64,000 nucleotides of DNA. It comes from Edaphobacter aggregans. GTDB lineage: Bacteria > Acidobacteriota > Terriglobia > Terriglobales > Acidobacteriaceae. The translations under genes and the position numbers were made by a program. The stretch's first letter is position 1. Each line of letters opens with the position of its first letter. The DNA lies in assembly GCA_022736715.1 (NCBI GenBank), contig DZDJ01000001.1, forward strand, positions 129,459 through 193,458. The letters are read 5' to 3'. Below, piece by piece: positions 35,058-45,146 of the stretch. The notes below the pieces were generated by a model. The model did no database searches. It worked only from the letters and a program-made list of their open reading frames with translations, and was not told the origin of the DNA.

Positions 35058-36332
35058 TTGAGTTCATCCAGACCCTTTGCATATATCGCAGGCAGGCAGC
35101 AGGTGCTCGCCTGCGGCACACTCCCGCTGCACAAGCTGGCGAGTCAGTACGGCACTCCGCTGTATGTTTACTCGGCTGACCATATTCTGTACCGGGCAGG
35201 CTTGTTTGCTGCTGAATTTACCGGTACGCCACATACGCTTTGCTACTCCGTCAAAGCCAATTCCAACCTTTCCATTCTGAAGCTGCTGGCCGGGCAGGGT
35301 TCCGGCTTCGACATCGTCTCTGGCGGGGAGTTGGAGCGGGTGCTGCATGTCGGCAAAGCTGCGGCCCAAAAAGTGGTTTTCTCCGGTGTTGGCAAGCGCG
35401 CCGAGGAGATGGACCTGGCCATTCAGTCCGGCATCCTCATCTTCAATGTGGAAAGCGAAGCGGAGCTGGATCTGTTGGCGCAGCGCGCCAGCAAACTGAA
35501 GAAGCGTGTCCGCATGGCGCTGCGCGTCAACCCGGATGTTTTCGCAGAGACGCATCCTTACATCTCAACCGGGCTGCACGAGCACAAGTTCGGCATCGAT
35601 ATTCGTGCCGCACGCAAGGTCTACGCCAAAGCTGCGAAGTTTAAATGGCTGGACCCCGCAGGCGTCAGTGTGCACATTGGCTCGCAGATTCGCAGCGTGG
35701 AGCCCTTTGGCGCAGCCCTGGGGCGCGTTGCCAGGCTGGTGCAGACCCTGGGCCGGGATGGCCTGAAGATCCGCTACATTGACGCTGGCGGTGGCCTGGG
35801 CATTGAATACCACGCCGACCATGCCTTTGACCCCGCCGCCAAGGTGCACAGCTACGCGCAGGTGCTGCGCAAAGCCATTGCCGGGCTGGATGTGCATCTG
35901 CTGCTGGAGCCCGGACGCTTCATCGTGGCCCAGGCCGGAGCGTTGCTGGCAACAGTGCTTTATGTCAAGAAAAACGGCAGCAAGACCTTTGTGGTCACCG
36001 ACGCCGGCATGAATGACCTCATCCGTCCAGCGCTCTACCAGGCCCACCATGAGATTCAGCCGCTGAAAACGGCCGGGAAGAAGACACAAACCGTGGATGT
36101 GGTAGGTCCAGTCTGCGAAACCGGCGACTTCTTTGCCCGCGATCGCAATCTGCCGGTTCTGACAGCCGGGGATCAGGTGGCTCTACTGGATGCGGGTGCG
36201 TACGGCATGTCCCAGGCGTCCAACTACAACACCCGCCCGCGTCCGGCCGAGGTATTAGTGCAAGGAAAAAAAACAACACTCGTCCGGCGCAGAGAATCCG
36301 TGCAGGAGTTGCTGCAGCCGGAGATATTCTAA
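35058..36332 (+). CDS. lysA: diaminopimelate decarboxylase
   Basis: LysA decarboxylates meso-diaminopimelate to lysine, the last step of lysine synthesis. The 424-residue fold-type III PLP enzyme has the PLP lysine in YSVKANSN (near residue 62), SGGELERV, HIGSQI, the glycine-rich GGGLGIEY, LLEPGRFIVAQAG and the catalytic cysteine in GPVCETGDFFARDR, and it ends with the LDAGAYGMSQASNYNTRPRPAEVLV segment. The start is a TTG with GTGAGG upstream. It is closed by a strong bidirectional terminator. No neighbouring dap genes in view. Confidence 0.95.
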   Translation: MSSSRPFAYIAGRQQVLACGTLPLHKLASQYGTPLYVYSADHILYRAGLFAAEFTGTPHTLCYSVKANSNLSILKLLAGQGSGFDIVSGGELERVLHVGKAAAQKVVFSGVGKRAEEMDLAIQSGILIFNVESEAELDLLAQRASKLKKRVRMALRVNPDVFAETHPYISTGLHEHKFGIDIRAARKVYAKAAKFKWLDPAGVSVHIGSQIRSVEPFGAALGRVARLVQTLGRDGLKIRYIDAGGGLGIEYHADHAFDPAAKVHSYAQVLRKAIAGLDVHLLLEPGRFIVAQAGALLATVLYVKKNGSKTFVVTDAGMNDLIRPALYQAHHEIQPLKTAGKKTQTVDVVGPVCETGDFFARDRNLPVLTAGDQVALLDAGAYGMSQASNYNTRPRPAEVLVQGKKTTLVRRRESVQELLQPEIF

Positions 36333-36341
36333 GCCCGGCTT

Positions 36342-36388
36342 AAAAAGCAAATGGGAGGCGAATCCAGTTCGCCTCCCATTTGCTTTTT
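36342..36388. terminator. bidirectional intrinsic terminator between lysA and a convergent gene
   Basis: A perfect 21-bp inverted repeat (36342-36362 and 36368-36388) with a five-base loop TCCAG; arms start AAAAAGCAAATGGG and end CCCATTTGCTTTTT. It carries A- and T-runs on both sides and lies between the stops of lysA (plus) and the peptidoglycan-binding protein gene (minus), so it can end both transcripts. Confidence 0.9.
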
Positions 36389-36404
36389 TACCAGAAAACG
36401 GGTC

Positions 36405-36833
36405 TTAATTCGCAGCGCCAACTTCGGCCTGCGTGCTCAATCCACCAATACTGCCGGCATTGGCAGCCGTGGGCACACTCGCTGTAGCCGCGTCCTGGGA
36501 CGGGCCAAGTCCCAGCTTGATCAGCGCGCGTGAGTCCGGCGTAATCCTGGTCTGCCAGCCGTTGTCCGCCTGCAGCTTACGCATGGCGGCTTCCGTCTGG
36601 GCGTCCCAGTTGCCGCTGGGCGCACCTTGCATGTATCCGGCCTTGATGAGCGCCTGCTGAATCTGTGTGGCCCGCTGCGGATCGATGGCACGCTGACCGC
36701 GCACGCGGCTCACATGCGCCTTGTGGCGGGTCGTGTGATGACGCCGAACGTGATGGGTGGTTGCAGCCAGGATGGAAGCAGTGCTCAGCAGCAGGGAAGC
36801 CAATAATGTCGTGCCAATCAACTTAAACTGCAT
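36405..36833 (-). CDS. secreted peptidoglycan-binding-domain protein
   Basis: A 142-residue exported protein. The signal peptide (FKLIGTTLLASLLLSTASILA) is followed by a His/Arg-rich basic segment (HHVRRHHTTRHKAHVSRVRG) and one PG_binding_1-type domain (QQALIKAGYMQGAPSGNWDAQTEAAMRKLQADNGW). Such domains bind cell-wall polymers. ATG 36833 gives a normal signal peptide; ATG 36854 would add seven residues. There is no catalytic domain, so it may serve as a wall-associated or spacer protein. Confidence 0.85.
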   Translation of the reverse strand: MQFKLIGTTLLASLLLSTASILAATTHHVRRHHTTRHKAHVSRVRGQRAIDPQRATQIQQALIKAGYMQGAPSGNWDAQTEAAMRKLQADNGWQTRITPDSRALIKLGLGPSQDAATASVPTAANAGSIGGLSTQAEVGAAN

Positions 36834-36920
36834 CTGCAAAAATACACCTCTCATACGAAGAGTTCCGAACCGGACTGGCTTGTCCTAAATAGACTATCGG
36901 CGAAATACGCAGAATTGCAA

Positions 36921-36963
36921 GTAAAAGAAGCCGGTGACCGTTACAACTTTGGCCACCGGCTTC
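36921..36963 (-). terminator. intrinsic terminator of the DegP-like gene
   Basis: Inverted repeat GAAGCCGGTG (36927-36936) / CACCGGCTTC (36954-36963). Read on the minus strand the stem is followed by TTTTACTT, and it lies about 33 bases past the protease stop codon. Confidence 0.75.
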
Positions 36964-36995
36964 AAGTGATTGATTATCAAGGAGATGGCCTATGC

Positions 36996-38606
36996 TTACG
37001 GCAGAGTCCCTCCCAGGTAGGTGCTGCCCCCGCCGCTCACTCGCGGATCGCGGACCAGGAAGACGATGTCATCGCCGGATTTGATGCTGTCGACAATGGC
37101 CTTCAGCTCTTCCGGACTGGTGACCGGCTTGCGGTTGACCTCGGTGATGATCAGACCCGGAGCCAGCCCAATCTGGTCTGCAAAGGAGCCGGACTTGACG
37201 CTGCTGATCTGGACTCCTCCGCTGATACCCAGCTTGGAAGCCACAGCAGGCGGAATGGTCTTCACCGCAATGCCTACCCGGCCCTGCATCTGGTCTGGCT
37301 GGCTGGGTGCATTGCCGTTGTTGCCTCCGCTCAGAATATTGGCAAAGAGCTTGCTGCGGTCCGCAATACCAACCGTTGTCGTCGTCTGTTTGCCGTTGCG
37401 GAGGTAGCCCAGTTGTACTGTGGTTCCGGGCTTGCAGGCAGAGATAATGTCTACCAACTGATCGCCGCCCTTGATCGGCTTCCCGTTGATGGATGTAATG
37501 ATGTCGCCCTGCTGCAGACCGGCCTTGGCGGCCGGGCCATCCGGCTGTACGGAGTTGACCAGAACGCCGTTCTTGAAGCCATACACGCGGCTGACGGCCA
37601 GCGGCAGTGCTCCCTGGAAGGTGATTCCGATCGAGCCGCGGACCACCTTGTGCTCCGGCCCGATTAGATCGTTATAGACCTTGATGACCGTGTTGGAGGG
37701 CATCGCAAATCCGATACCCTGATACCCGGCCGATTGCGTATAAATCGCCGTGTTGACGCCGATCACCTGGCCATCCATGTTGACCAGCGGGCCACCGGAA
37801 TTACCCGGGTTGATGGCCGCATCCGTCTGGATGAACTTCTGGAACTGGCCGGACGGGCCGCCTTCAATGGTGCGGTCCTTGGCGGAAACAATGCCGGCAG
37901 TTACCGTATGCGCCAGGCTAAAGGGGCTGCCGATGGCCTCCACCCAGTCGCCCACCTGCGCACCATCCGAATTGCCCATCTTCACCGTTGGCAGCGGTTC
38001 CCTGGTGTCAATCTTGATGACGGCAAGATCCGTGTCCTTGTCCACGCCAACCACCTTGGCGGGGCGGCCCAGATCGCCCGGACCGCCATCCGGATCGGTC
38101 GAGAGCTTCACAAAGATCTTGTCGGCCTTATCCACCACGTGATTATTGGTGACAATGTAACCGCGCGGATCGACGATAAAGCCCGATCCCAGGGCCTGGC
38201 GGATGCCGCCACCACCGCTGGCGTCGCCACCATCTCCGCCGTCATCACCACCTGGGCCCTGCTGCCCAAAAAAGCGATTAAAGAAGTCCTGGAAGTTGGG
38301 GGCGTTGTCGCTGCCACCCGTCCGCCCGCTGTTTCCACCTGCCTTCGGAAAGGTCTCCGTGTTGATGTTGACCACAGCAGGAGCAACTTCCTTGGCGATT
38401 TTGGTGAAGTCCGTTGCCAGATCAACCGGCGCGGGAATTTTCAACGGGGCTGCATCGGAGCTGTCGACCGGGGCCTCTTTGCCAGAGACTCCCCGCGCCA
38501 GCACGGAGCCGGCGATAATGCCGCAGGTGAGTGTTACCAGAAGAGTAAAGGTTGCCGTCAAACGGCGGGTACGGATCTTGTCCAAAAAGGAATTTTGCTT
38601 ACTCAT
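36996..38606 (-). CDS. Do/DegP-HtrA family serine protease with two PDZ domains
   Basis: A 536-residue membrane-anchored or exported periplasmic protease. The N-terminal helix is ATFTLLVTLTCGIIAGSVLA; the trypsin-like domain has His in TNNHVVDKAD, Asp in KDTDLAVIKI and Ser in NPGNSGGPLV; a Gly/Asp-rich linker (GGDDGGDGGDASGGGG) lies in the loop before the His. Two PDZ domains follow (GLQQGDIITSINGKPIKGGDQL and GLAPGLIITEVNRKPVTSPEEL). DegP-like proteins degrade misfolded envelope proteins. A terminator hairpin lies just past its end. Exact paralogue (DegP, DegQ or other) not resolved. Confidence 0.92.
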   Translation of the reverse strand: MSKQNSFLDKIRTRRLTATFTLLVTLTCGIIAGSVLARGVSGKEAPVDSSDAAPLKIPAPVDLATDFTKIAKEVAPAVVNINTETFPKAGGNSGRTGGSDNAPNFQDFFNRFFGQQGPGGDDGGDGGDASGGGGIRQALGSGFIVDPRGYIVTNNHVVDKADKIFVKLSTDPDGGPGDLGRPAKVVGVDKDTDLAVIKIDTREPLPTVKMGNSDGAQVGDWVEAIGSPFSLAHTVTAGIVSAKDRTIEGGPSGQFQKFIQTDAAINPGNSGGPLVNMDGQVIGVNTAIYTQSAGYQGIGFAMPSNTVIKVYNDLIGPEHKVVRGSIGITFQGALPLAVSRVYGFKNGVLVNSVQPDGPAAKAGLQQGDIITSINGKPIKGGDQLVDIISACKPGTTVQLGYLRNGKQTTTTVGIADRSKLFANILSGGNNGNAPSQPDQMQGRVGIAVKTIPPAVASKLGISGGVQISSVKSGSFADQIGLAPGLIITEVNRKPVTSPEELKAIVDSIKSGDDIVFLVRDPRVSGGGSTYLGGTLP

Positions 38607-38788
38607 ATTCAGGGCTTACCTCATTTCGTACTGCCAATAGGATGGCGCGCACACGTCAATGCGGCACACGCAGTTGATTGACAAAGCAAGTATAGCTGGT
38701 TACCCGGCAGAAAGACTGATGCGGAAACCGCCTTTTCCTTACAGGGGTATAGACGCTCCGAAGTAAAAAAAGTGTCAGCCGGGGCCGA

Positions 38789-39733
38789 TTAACCCAGCTC
38801 GTGGGCAGTGTGAACCGGATGCTCTTTCAAATGTGCAGGTTGTAACAGCTCTGTCACCAGAATGCCTCCGATTACCAGCATAGCGCCGAAGCCGCCGCGC
38901 ACTCCGAGGCGCTCATGGAGCACAAGGTAGGACGTGATCCAGGCAAAAACCGGCTCCAGCGCCAGCAGCAGGGCCGTGTGCGTGGCTGGCAGGTGTTGCT
39001 GCGCGTAGGACTGCACGCTGAAAGCCAGCGCCGTGGCCAGAACTGCCGCAATCAGCAGGGCCGCCACAAGCCTCCCGGTGAGCACCAGGTGGGGATGCTC
39101 CAGTACCGGGAGCGTAATTGCCATAAACAAGGCACAGAACCCGATCTGCAGCATGGCCAGCGGCGCAAATCCGATACGTGGTGAGGCGTGCGCCAGCGCA
39201 ATCACATGCAGAGCAAACCCCAGAGCGCATCCAAAGCTCAGGACGTCTCCCCGGTTGATTGTGGAAAAGAGCTCCGCCCAGGCGGTATGGGCAGGTGTCG
39301 TCAGCAGCAGAATTCCACCAAAGGCCAGCACTGCACCCACCCAGGAGTTCCAGGCAGGAGCGTGCGCGCCAGCAAGGCGCAATCCTGGAACAGCGGCCAG
39401 CAGCGGAACCAGCACGACGACCAGCCCCGTGATAAACGCGGATTTGGAGGGTGTGGTCAGGGCAAGGCCTGCCGTCTGAAACTGGTATCCCATTGCCAGG
39501 CACAGGCCAACCACCGCGCCCGCGGCCCAGGTGCGCGGCGTCAGCGCCTTCCAGTGCCTGCGATACACCACGGCCAGCACCAGAAATGCCAGAACCATCC
39601 GCAACAGGTTGAAGAGCAGCGGAGTAACGTCCTGAAGGGCATTCTTGACCAGGACAAACGTCGATCCCCAGACAAAAACCACGACCAGCATCCAGAGATG
39701 GGCCAACGTGCTGGCGGAGATTTTCCGGGTCAT
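38789..39733 (-). CDS. EamA/DMT-superfamily transporter
   Basis: A 314-residue protein with ten hydrophobic segments in two repeats, as in the EamA (DMT) family. Each half has the typical features: VVFVWGSTFVLVKNAL in the first repeat, and FSVQSYAQQHLPATHTALLLALEPVFAWITSYLVLHERLG in the second. EamA proteins export amino acids or other metabolites, but many are uncharacterised. It starts just past the terminator that ends the nuo operon and is likely its own unit. Confidence 0.9.
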   Translation of the reverse strand: MTRKISASTLAHLWMLVVVFVWGSTFVLVKNALQDVTPLLFNLLRMVLAFLVLAVVYRRHWKALTPRTWAAGAVVGLCLAMGYQFQTAGLALTTPSKSAFITGLVVVLVPLLAAVPGLRLAGAHAPAWNSWVGAVLAFGGILLLTTPAHTAWAELFSTINRGDVLSFGCALGFALHVIALAHASPRIGFAPLAMLQIGFCALFMAITLPVLEHPHLVLTGRLVAALLIAAVLATALAFSVQSYAQQHLPATHTALLLALEPVFAWITSYLVLHERLGVRGGFGAMLVIGGILVTELLQPAHLKEHPVHTAHELG

Positions 39734-39746
39734 CCTTTCAGCCTAG

Positions 39747-39785
39747 CAAAAAAGAAAGAGCCCGCGCATGGCAGGCCCTTTCTGA
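39747..39785 (-). terminator. intrinsic terminator of the nuo operon
   Basis: AGAAAG.GCC pairs with GGGCTCTTTCT across a loop of about ten bases; read on the minus strand the stem ends in TTTTTT. It lies 15-50 bases past the nuoN stop and before the EamA gene. Confidence 0.8.
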
Positions 39786-39797
39786 CAGAAGAGACAT

Positions 39798-41315
39798 TTA
39801 CTGGCCGCTGATCACCGTCGTGCTCAGCAAGGAGCTTGCACCGGACTGGGCCAGTCCAAGGACACGACCCGGCAGGATTCCCAGCACCAGCGTCGCCGCC
39901 ACTGCCAGCACCAGAGCAATTCCTGCGGGAACAGAAATCCGGCCCATCGCCGATACCTGCGACTCTTTCCCCGGCTGCGAGTACACCGCCGAAAGGAAGC
40001 GCAGGTAGTAGTAGGCCGCAACACCGCTGTTCAGCAGGCCAATGATCGTCAGCCAGACCAGCCCGGAGTGCAGCGCGGCCGAGAAGACGTAGAACTTGCC
40101 AAAGAAGCCGCCCGTGAAGGGAATGCCGATCAGCGACAGCAGGAAGAAGGCCAACGCAGCCGCCAGAATCGGAGAACGCTGCGACAGTCCGGAAAAGTCT
40201 TCCAGATTCCGCGCCTTTTCTTCATAGCCCCCGACGTGGCTGATCACGGCAAATGCTCCCACATTCATCGCCGCATACGCCGCGGTGTAGAAAGCGGCAG
40301 CGGCAATGCCGTCTCCGGAAAGCGCCGTAAAGGCGACCAGCAGGTAACCGGCATGCGCAATGGAAGAATACGCCAGCATCCGCTTGGCGTCCTTCTGCAG
40401 CAATGCGCCCAGATTGCCGATTGTCATGGAAACCGCGGCCATAATCCAGAGCACTACGAACCAGCGGTGCTCCATCGCAGGGAAGGCGCCGTAAGTAATG
40501 CGCAGCAGTACCGCGAAGGCGGCCGCTTTCGGCGCAGTGGACATCAGGCCCACTACCGGAGCAGGTGCTCCCTGGTATACATCCGGCGTCCAGACGTGAA
40601 AGGGAGCTGCCGACACCTTGAAGCCCAGCCCAATCAGGATCATGGCCAGCGCCGTGTAGGCCAGCAGCGGAGTGCTGGTCGTGCTCAGCGCCGCTGCAAT
40701 CGCCGCAATGCTGGTTGTTCCGGTTGCACCGAAGATCAGCGCCACGCCATACAGGAAGAAGCCAGTGGCGAAGGAGCCGAGCAGGAAGTACTTCAGGGCC
40801 GCTTCGGAACTGGAGGCCTGACTCTTGCGGAAGCCAGCCATGATGTACGTCGAAATAGAGGAGATTTCCAGCCCGATGAAGACCATCAGCAGTTCCACCG
40901 AACAGGTCATCAGCATCATGCCGACCGCGCCAAACAGCACCAGGGCAAAATACTCGCCCGCATGCGTCGCATGCCCCTCAAAGTATTCGAGCGAAGTCAG
41001 CAACGTGAGCAGCACAATGCCGCCGATCACGAAGTGGAAGAAGATGCTGAAGTGGTCCGTCTGCACCGTTCCATAGAAGGCCTGTCCGGCCGGCAGTCCA
41101 ATCTGGCACCAGGTTGCCGCCAAGGCTGCCAGTGTTCCCAGCACGGCCAGCCAGCCCAGTCCTTTGCGGTTGGAACCTGCTGGCAGGAGGGGATCGATCA
41201 GCATGATCAGGATGCCGGCCACCGTCAGGATATATTCCGGCAAAAGCCGCATCATACTGCCATTGAGATTGAGAACCGTTTCCGATAGCAAGTGCATTCC
41301 GTTCGGAGAGAGCAT
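39798..41315 (-). CDS. nuoN: NADH-quinone oxidoreductase subunit N
   Basis: NuoN is one of three antiporter-like membrane subunits of complex I. The 505-residue protein has about fourteen membrane helices, the [43 protein letters not shown] stretch around the key glutamate and lysine residues, [24 protein letters not shown], and a late [30 protein letters not shown]. Its ATG overlaps the nuoM stop (TAATG). Last gene of the operon, followed by an intrinsic terminator. Confidence 0.96.
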   Translation of the reverse strand: MLSPNGMHLLSETVLNLNGSMMRLLPEYILTVAGILIMLIDPLLPAGSNRKGLGWLAVLGTLAALAATWCQIGLPAGQAFYGTVQTDHFSIFFHFVIGGIVLLTLLTSLEYFEGHATHAGEYFALVLFGAVGMMLMTCSVELLMVFIGLEISSISTYIMAGFRKSQASSSEAALKYFLLGSFATGFFLYGVALIFGATGTTSIAAIAAALSTTSTPLLAYTALAMILIGLGFKVSAAPFHVWTPDVYQGAPAPVVGLMSTAPKAAAFAVLLRITYGAFPAMEHRWFVVLWIMAAVSMTIGNLGALLQKDAKRMLAYSSIAHAGYLLVAFTALSGDGIAAAAFYTAAYAAMNVGAFAVISHVGGYEEKARNLEDFSGLSQRSPILAAALAFFLLSLIGIPFTGGFFGKFYVFSAALHSGLVWLTIIGLLNSGVAAYYYLRFLSAVYSQPGKESQVSAMGRISVPAGIALVLAVAATLVLGILPGRVLGLAQSGASSLLSTTVISGQ

Positions 41316-42826
41316 TAGCGTGTCCCTCCCATCACATTGGCGCTCAGTGTGGTTACAGCAGGCTGGGCCAGTTTGGTTCCGGCCATGTCAATCGCCCGCA
41401 TCCAGTAGGGCGAAGCCACACCCATCACCAGCATCAGCACCGCCAGGGGCCACAAAGCCAAATGTTCGCGGCCGTTCATGTCCTTTGCCGTCACTGAAGA
41501 GCACTTGGCAGAGAGGTTGCCGTAAAAGGTCTTCTGTACCGCCCAGAGCATATACGCCGCACTCAGGATCACCCCCAGAGTCGCCACCGTGCCCCATGCC
41601 GGATGCACGATAAAGCTGCCGCTCAGGATCAGGAACTCACCTACAAATCCGTTCAGAATCGGCAGGCCCACCAGAGACAGCGCCGTCAGCACAAACATCG
41701 TTGTGACCCAGGGCAGTTTGGAGGCCAGGCCACCATACTGCGTCATGTCGTAGGTGCCATAACGGTCATACAGAATCGCCATCAGGATGAAAAGCGCGCC
41801 AGCGGAAATACCATGATTCAACAACTGGTAGATTGTCCCATCCGTGCTGGCAATCGTGAAACTGAAAATTCCCAGCACGCAGAAGCTCAGATGGCCCAGC
41901 GTAGAGTAGGCCGCCAGGCGGCGCATATCTGTCTGCACCAGCGCCAGCAGCGCGCCGTAGACAATGCCAATCGCACCCAATGCCACCATCAACGGCGCAA
42001 TGTGGCGGGACTGCTCCGGGAAGAGGCCCAGGCTGAAACGCAGCATCGAGTACAGCCCCAGCTTGCCGGCAATCACCATCGCCACTGCGGTCGGCGCATC
42101 GCTGATGGAATCACTCAGCCAGCCATGCAGCGGAAACACCGGAACCTTGACTGCAAAGGCGAACAGGAACGACAGCGAAACCAGAAACAGCGCGCAACTG
42201 GTCCCGCCGATCGCATGCGTCTCTGCCAGCTTCTGCAGCACCGGAAAATCAAAGGTGCCCGTTTTGGCGTAGAGCCACAGCATGCCCACCAGCAGCAGGG
42301 CCGATGGCGGGAAGGTGTACAGGAAATACTTGATGGCAGTCCTGCGCTTGTTCTCTGTGCGTCCAAAGATGCTCAGCAGCAACATCGTCGGCACCAGAGA
42401 CAGCTCCCAGAACGCGTAGTACAGGAACAGATCCAGTGAAACGAAGATGCCAAACATGGCCGTCTGCAGCAGCAGGAAGATGATGTAAAACTCTTTCGTG
42501 CGGCTTCGGACACTGCTCCAGGATGTCAGTACGCCAAAGGGGGCCAGAAATCCGGCCAGCACCACCAGCCACAGCGAAAGCCCATCCACGCCCATGTGGT
42601 AGCGGATGGCAGGACTGGCAATCCAGAGGTGGTCCGACTCAAACTGGAAGCCCGCAGCGCTGTAGTCATAGTGCGCAGGCAGGTGCAGAGTCAACACAAA
42701 CGTCACCAGCGTAACCAGCAATGCCGCCCATTGGATCAGCTTGCCTTTGGCCGGCAGCAGTGCCAGCAGCACTGCGCCCGCCAGCGGGACAAAGGTAATC
42801 AGCGTCAATATATATTCGTTCAGCAA
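41315..42826 (-). CDS. nuoM: NADH-quinone oxidoreductase subunit M
   Basis: Antiporter-like proton-pumping subunit of the complex I membrane arm, 503 residues, about fourteen helices. Typical stretches: [58 protein letters not shown] (here [13 protein letters not shown]), [41 protein letters not shown] and [20 protein letters not shown]. It lies 34 bases after nuoL and overlaps nuoN by one base, so coupled expression is likely. Confidence 0.96.
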   Translation of the reverse strand: MLNEYILTLITFVPLAGAVLLALLPAKGKLIQWAALLVTLVTFVLTLHLPAHYDYSAAGFQFESDHLWIASPAIRYHMGVDGLSLWLVVLAGFLAPFGVLTSWSSVRSRTKEFYIIFLLLQTAMFGIFVSLDLFLYYAFWELSLVPTMLLLSIFGRTENKRRTAIKYFLYTFPPSALLLVGMLWLYAKTGTFDFPVLQKLAETHAIGGTSCALFLVSLSFLFAFAVKVPVFPLHGWLSDSISDAPTAVAMVIAGKLGLYSMLRFSLGLFPEQSRHIAPLMVALGAIGIVYGALLALVQTDMRRLAAYSTLGHLSFCVLGIFSFTIASTDGTIYQLLNHGISAGALFILMAILYDRYGTYDMTQYGGLASKLPWVTTMFVLTALSLVGLPILNGFVGEFLILSGSFIVHPAWGTVATLGVILSAAYMLWAVQKTFYGNLSAKCSSVTAKDMNGREHLALWPLAVLMLVMGVASPYWMRAIDMAGTKLAQPAVTTLSANVMGGTR

Positions 42827-42860
42827 GGTGCGGTTTCCGTATCTTTTTCAGTTGCTGTTG

Positions 42861-44843
42861 TTAGTGCGCCCAATGCGATATGCCAAAAACGGTAATCAGC
42901 AAAACTGCTGCCGCCCCCGCCGCCAGCCATCCGGCGTAGGAGCGGATATTGCCGGACTGGATTCTGCGAACCAGCGATCCCAGCCCTTTCGTTCCAAGTC
43001 CTATTGCTGCGCCTGTTCCATCCACCACAATGTGGTCAAATCCAATCCACAGGATGAAGCGGGAGAAGATCAGCAGCGGCGCAACAATCACCGCGCCATA
43101 GATTTCATCCAGCCAGTACTTGTTCACCAGGACCGTATAAACACCCTTGATGCTGGCAACAATCTTTGCCGGTTTCTCCGGATTGCGGCGGTACAGCGAA
43201 TCTGCAATCAACAGACCGATCAACGCAAAGAGCACAGAGACGGCAGCCAGCAGCCGTTCCGTGCCAAAGCTCTCCGGTGTGCCAGCAGAAACGGCGGCCG
43301 TTCCAAAGACGGGATCCAGGAAGTGTTCAAAGCGGTTGCTGCCGCCCAGCGATGCCGGAATGCCCATCCAGCCGCCAACCACGGAAAGAACAGCCAGAAT
43401 AGTGAGAGGCAACAGCATGATCCAGGAGCTTTCATGCACGCCATGTGCATGGCCATGACCTTGGTCGCCGTGGTGCGCATCGTGGCTTTCTTCAAAGCGC
43501 GATTCACCAAAGAACGTCATGTACCACAGGCGGCACATATAAAACGAGGTCATCAGCGCCGTCACCAAACCGATGAACCAGAGCACTTTCGCTCCCGGCG
43601 TATTCGAGATGAAGGTCTGATACAGAATCTCGTCCTTACTGAAGAAGCCCGACAGCGGGAAGAAGCCGGAGATGGCAAAGACCGCGGCCGTCATCGTCCA
43701 GAACGTGACCGGAATCTTCTTGCGCAGGCCGCCCATCTTGCGCATGTCCTGCTCGCCGCTCAGCGCGTGGATCACCGAGCCGGCCGCGAGGAAGAGCAGC
43801 GCCTTGAAGAAGGCGTGCGTCACCAGATGGAAGATTGCAGAAGAGTACGCCGCCACACCGCAGGCCAGGAACATGTATCCAAGCTGCGAAACAGTGGAGT
43901 ACGCCAGCACGCGCTTGATGTCCGTCTGCACAAACGCAATGCTGGCGGCAAAGAACGCCGTTGCCGCGCCGATAATCGCAACCACCAGCAGCGCCTCCGG
44001 CGAGCGGGCAAACAGCACATGCGACCGGGCCACCATATAAACGCCAGCCGTCACCATCGTGGCCGCGTGGATGAGCGCCGAAACCGGCGTCGGGCCCTCC
44101 ATCGCGTCTGGCAACCATACGTACAGCGGCAACTGCGCCGATTTGCCAGTAGCGCCCAGCACCATGAGCAGCGCAATCGCCGTCAGGAAGCCGCCATGCC
44201 ATTCCGGGTGCGCCGTAATCTGCGCGAAGACCGTGGAGAAGTCCAGGCTGCCAAAATGGCCAATCATCAGGAACATCGCCAGCAGAAAACCGAAGTCGCC
44301 AATTCTGTTGACGATGAAGGCCTTCTTGCCCGCGTCCGCAGCCGAGTCCTTGGTGAAATAGAAGCCAATCAGCAGGTACGAGGCCAGACCAACACCTTCC
44401 CAGCCGACAAACAGCAACAGGAAGTTGGACGACATCACCAGCGTGAGCATGAAGAACATGAAGAGGTTCAGATAGGCAAAGAAGCGCCAGAAACCTTCTT
44501 CGTGGGCCATGTAGCCCACCGAGTACAGGTGAATGAGAAAGCCCACGCCCGTCACCACCATCAGCATGATGAGCGTCAGGTGATCGATATACAGACCGAA
44601 TTTCACAGTAAAACCGCTGACGGCAATCCACGGGACGCAGGAAACCGCCAGGCTCTCCTGCCCAGAGCTGGTCATGCTGGAGAACAGCCAAAGCACCAGC
44701 GCAAACGGTGTCGCGGTAAAGACAAGGGCAATCGTGCTCACAAGCGCGTTGGGCAGCTTGCGGCCAAACAGGCCATTCAGCAGGAAACCTGCAAAGGGCA
44801 GCAGCGGAACCAACCAGAGGAGTTGTGGATTCATCGGGCTCAT
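42861..44843 (-). CDS. nuoL: NADH-quinone oxidoreductase subunit L
   Basis: The largest antiporter-like subunit, 660 residues, with the long C-terminal lateral helix region expected for NuoL. Motifs: YIDHLTLIMLMVVTGVGFLIHLYSVGYM, FVGWEGVGLASYLLIGFYFTKDSAADAGKKAFIVNRIGDFGF, LPDAMEGPTPVSALIHAATMVTAGVYMVARS and THAFFKALLFLAAGSVIHAL. A His/Asp-rich loop (DAHHGDQGHGHAHGVH) sits before the last third. The start overlaps the nuoK stop by four bases (ATGA). The length is near that of E. coli NuoL (613 aa). Confidence 0.96.
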   Translation of the reverse strand: MSPMNPQLLWLVPLLPFAGFLLNGLFGRKLPNALVSTIALVFTATPFALVLWLFSSMTSSGQESLAVSCVPWIAVSGFTVKFGLYIDHLTLIMLMVVTGVGFLIHLYSVGYMAHEEGFWRFFAYLNLFMFFMLTLVMSSNFLLLFVGWEGVGLASYLLIGFYFTKDSAADAGKKAFIVNRIGDFGFLLAMFLMIGHFGSLDFSTVFAQITAHPEWHGGFLTAIALLMVLGATGKSAQLPLYVWLPDAMEGPTPVSALIHAATMVTAGVYMVARSHVLFARSPEALLVVAIIGAATAFFAASIAFVQTDIKRVLAYSTVSQLGYMFLACGVAAYSSAIFHLVTHAFFKALLFLAAGSVIHALSGEQDMRKMGGLRKKIPVTFWTMTAAVFAISGFFPLSGFFSKDEILYQTFISNTPGAKVLWFIGLVTALMTSFYMCRLWYMTFFGESRFEESHDAHHGDQGHGHAHGVHESSWIMLLPLTILAVLSVVGGWMGIPASLGGSNRFEHFLDPVFGTAAVSAGTPESFGTERLLAAVSVLFALIGLLIADSLYRRNPEKPAKIVASIKGVYTVLVNKYWLDEIYGAVIVAPLLIFSRFILWIGFDHIVVDGTGAAIGLGTKGLGSLVRRIQSGNIRSYAGWLAAGAAAVLLITVFGISHWAH

Positions 44844-45145
44844 AGTTTCATCAGGTTGACTTGGTCCACATTCAGCGTTTCGCGTGTGCGGAAGATGGCA
44901 ATAATAATGGCCAGACCCACTGCGGCTTCTGCCGCGGCAACGACCATCACAAAGAAGACGAATATCTGTCCACTCACGCGGTGCCAGTGCTCCGCGAAGG
45001 CCACAAACGTGAGGTTGACAGCATTGAGCATCAGCTCAATCGACATGAAAACAGTAATAATATTGCGCTTGATGAGGAAGGCGAAAACGCCCACGCTGAA
45101 GAGAACCGCGCCAAGCACGAGATAGTAGGCTACAGGAACTTCCAC
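44840..45145 (-). CDS. nuoK: NADH-quinone oxidoreductase subunit K
   Basis: A 101-residue, three-helix membrane subunit of complex I. It has the two functionally important buried glutamates in FMSIELMLNAVNLTF and VAAAEAAVGLAIIIAIF. A longer frame opens at 45190, but the GTG at 45143-45145 gives the standard ~100-residue NuoK and has GGGAG upstream, and it starts one base after the nuoJ stop. Confidence 0.95.
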   Translation of the reverse strand: MEVPVAYYLVLGAVLFSVGVFAFLIKRNIITVFMSIELMLNAVNLTFVAFAEHWHRVSGQIFVFFVMVVAAAEAAVGLAIIIAIFRTRETLNVDQVNLMKL

Positions 45146-45146
45146 G

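Noticed and set aside
42741..45125. Plus-strand frame of 794 codons across nuoL and nuoM
   Set aside because: It lies antisense to well-conserved complex I subunits, is rich in Arg/His/Gln, and has no recognisable motif; it is a high-GC shadow frame.
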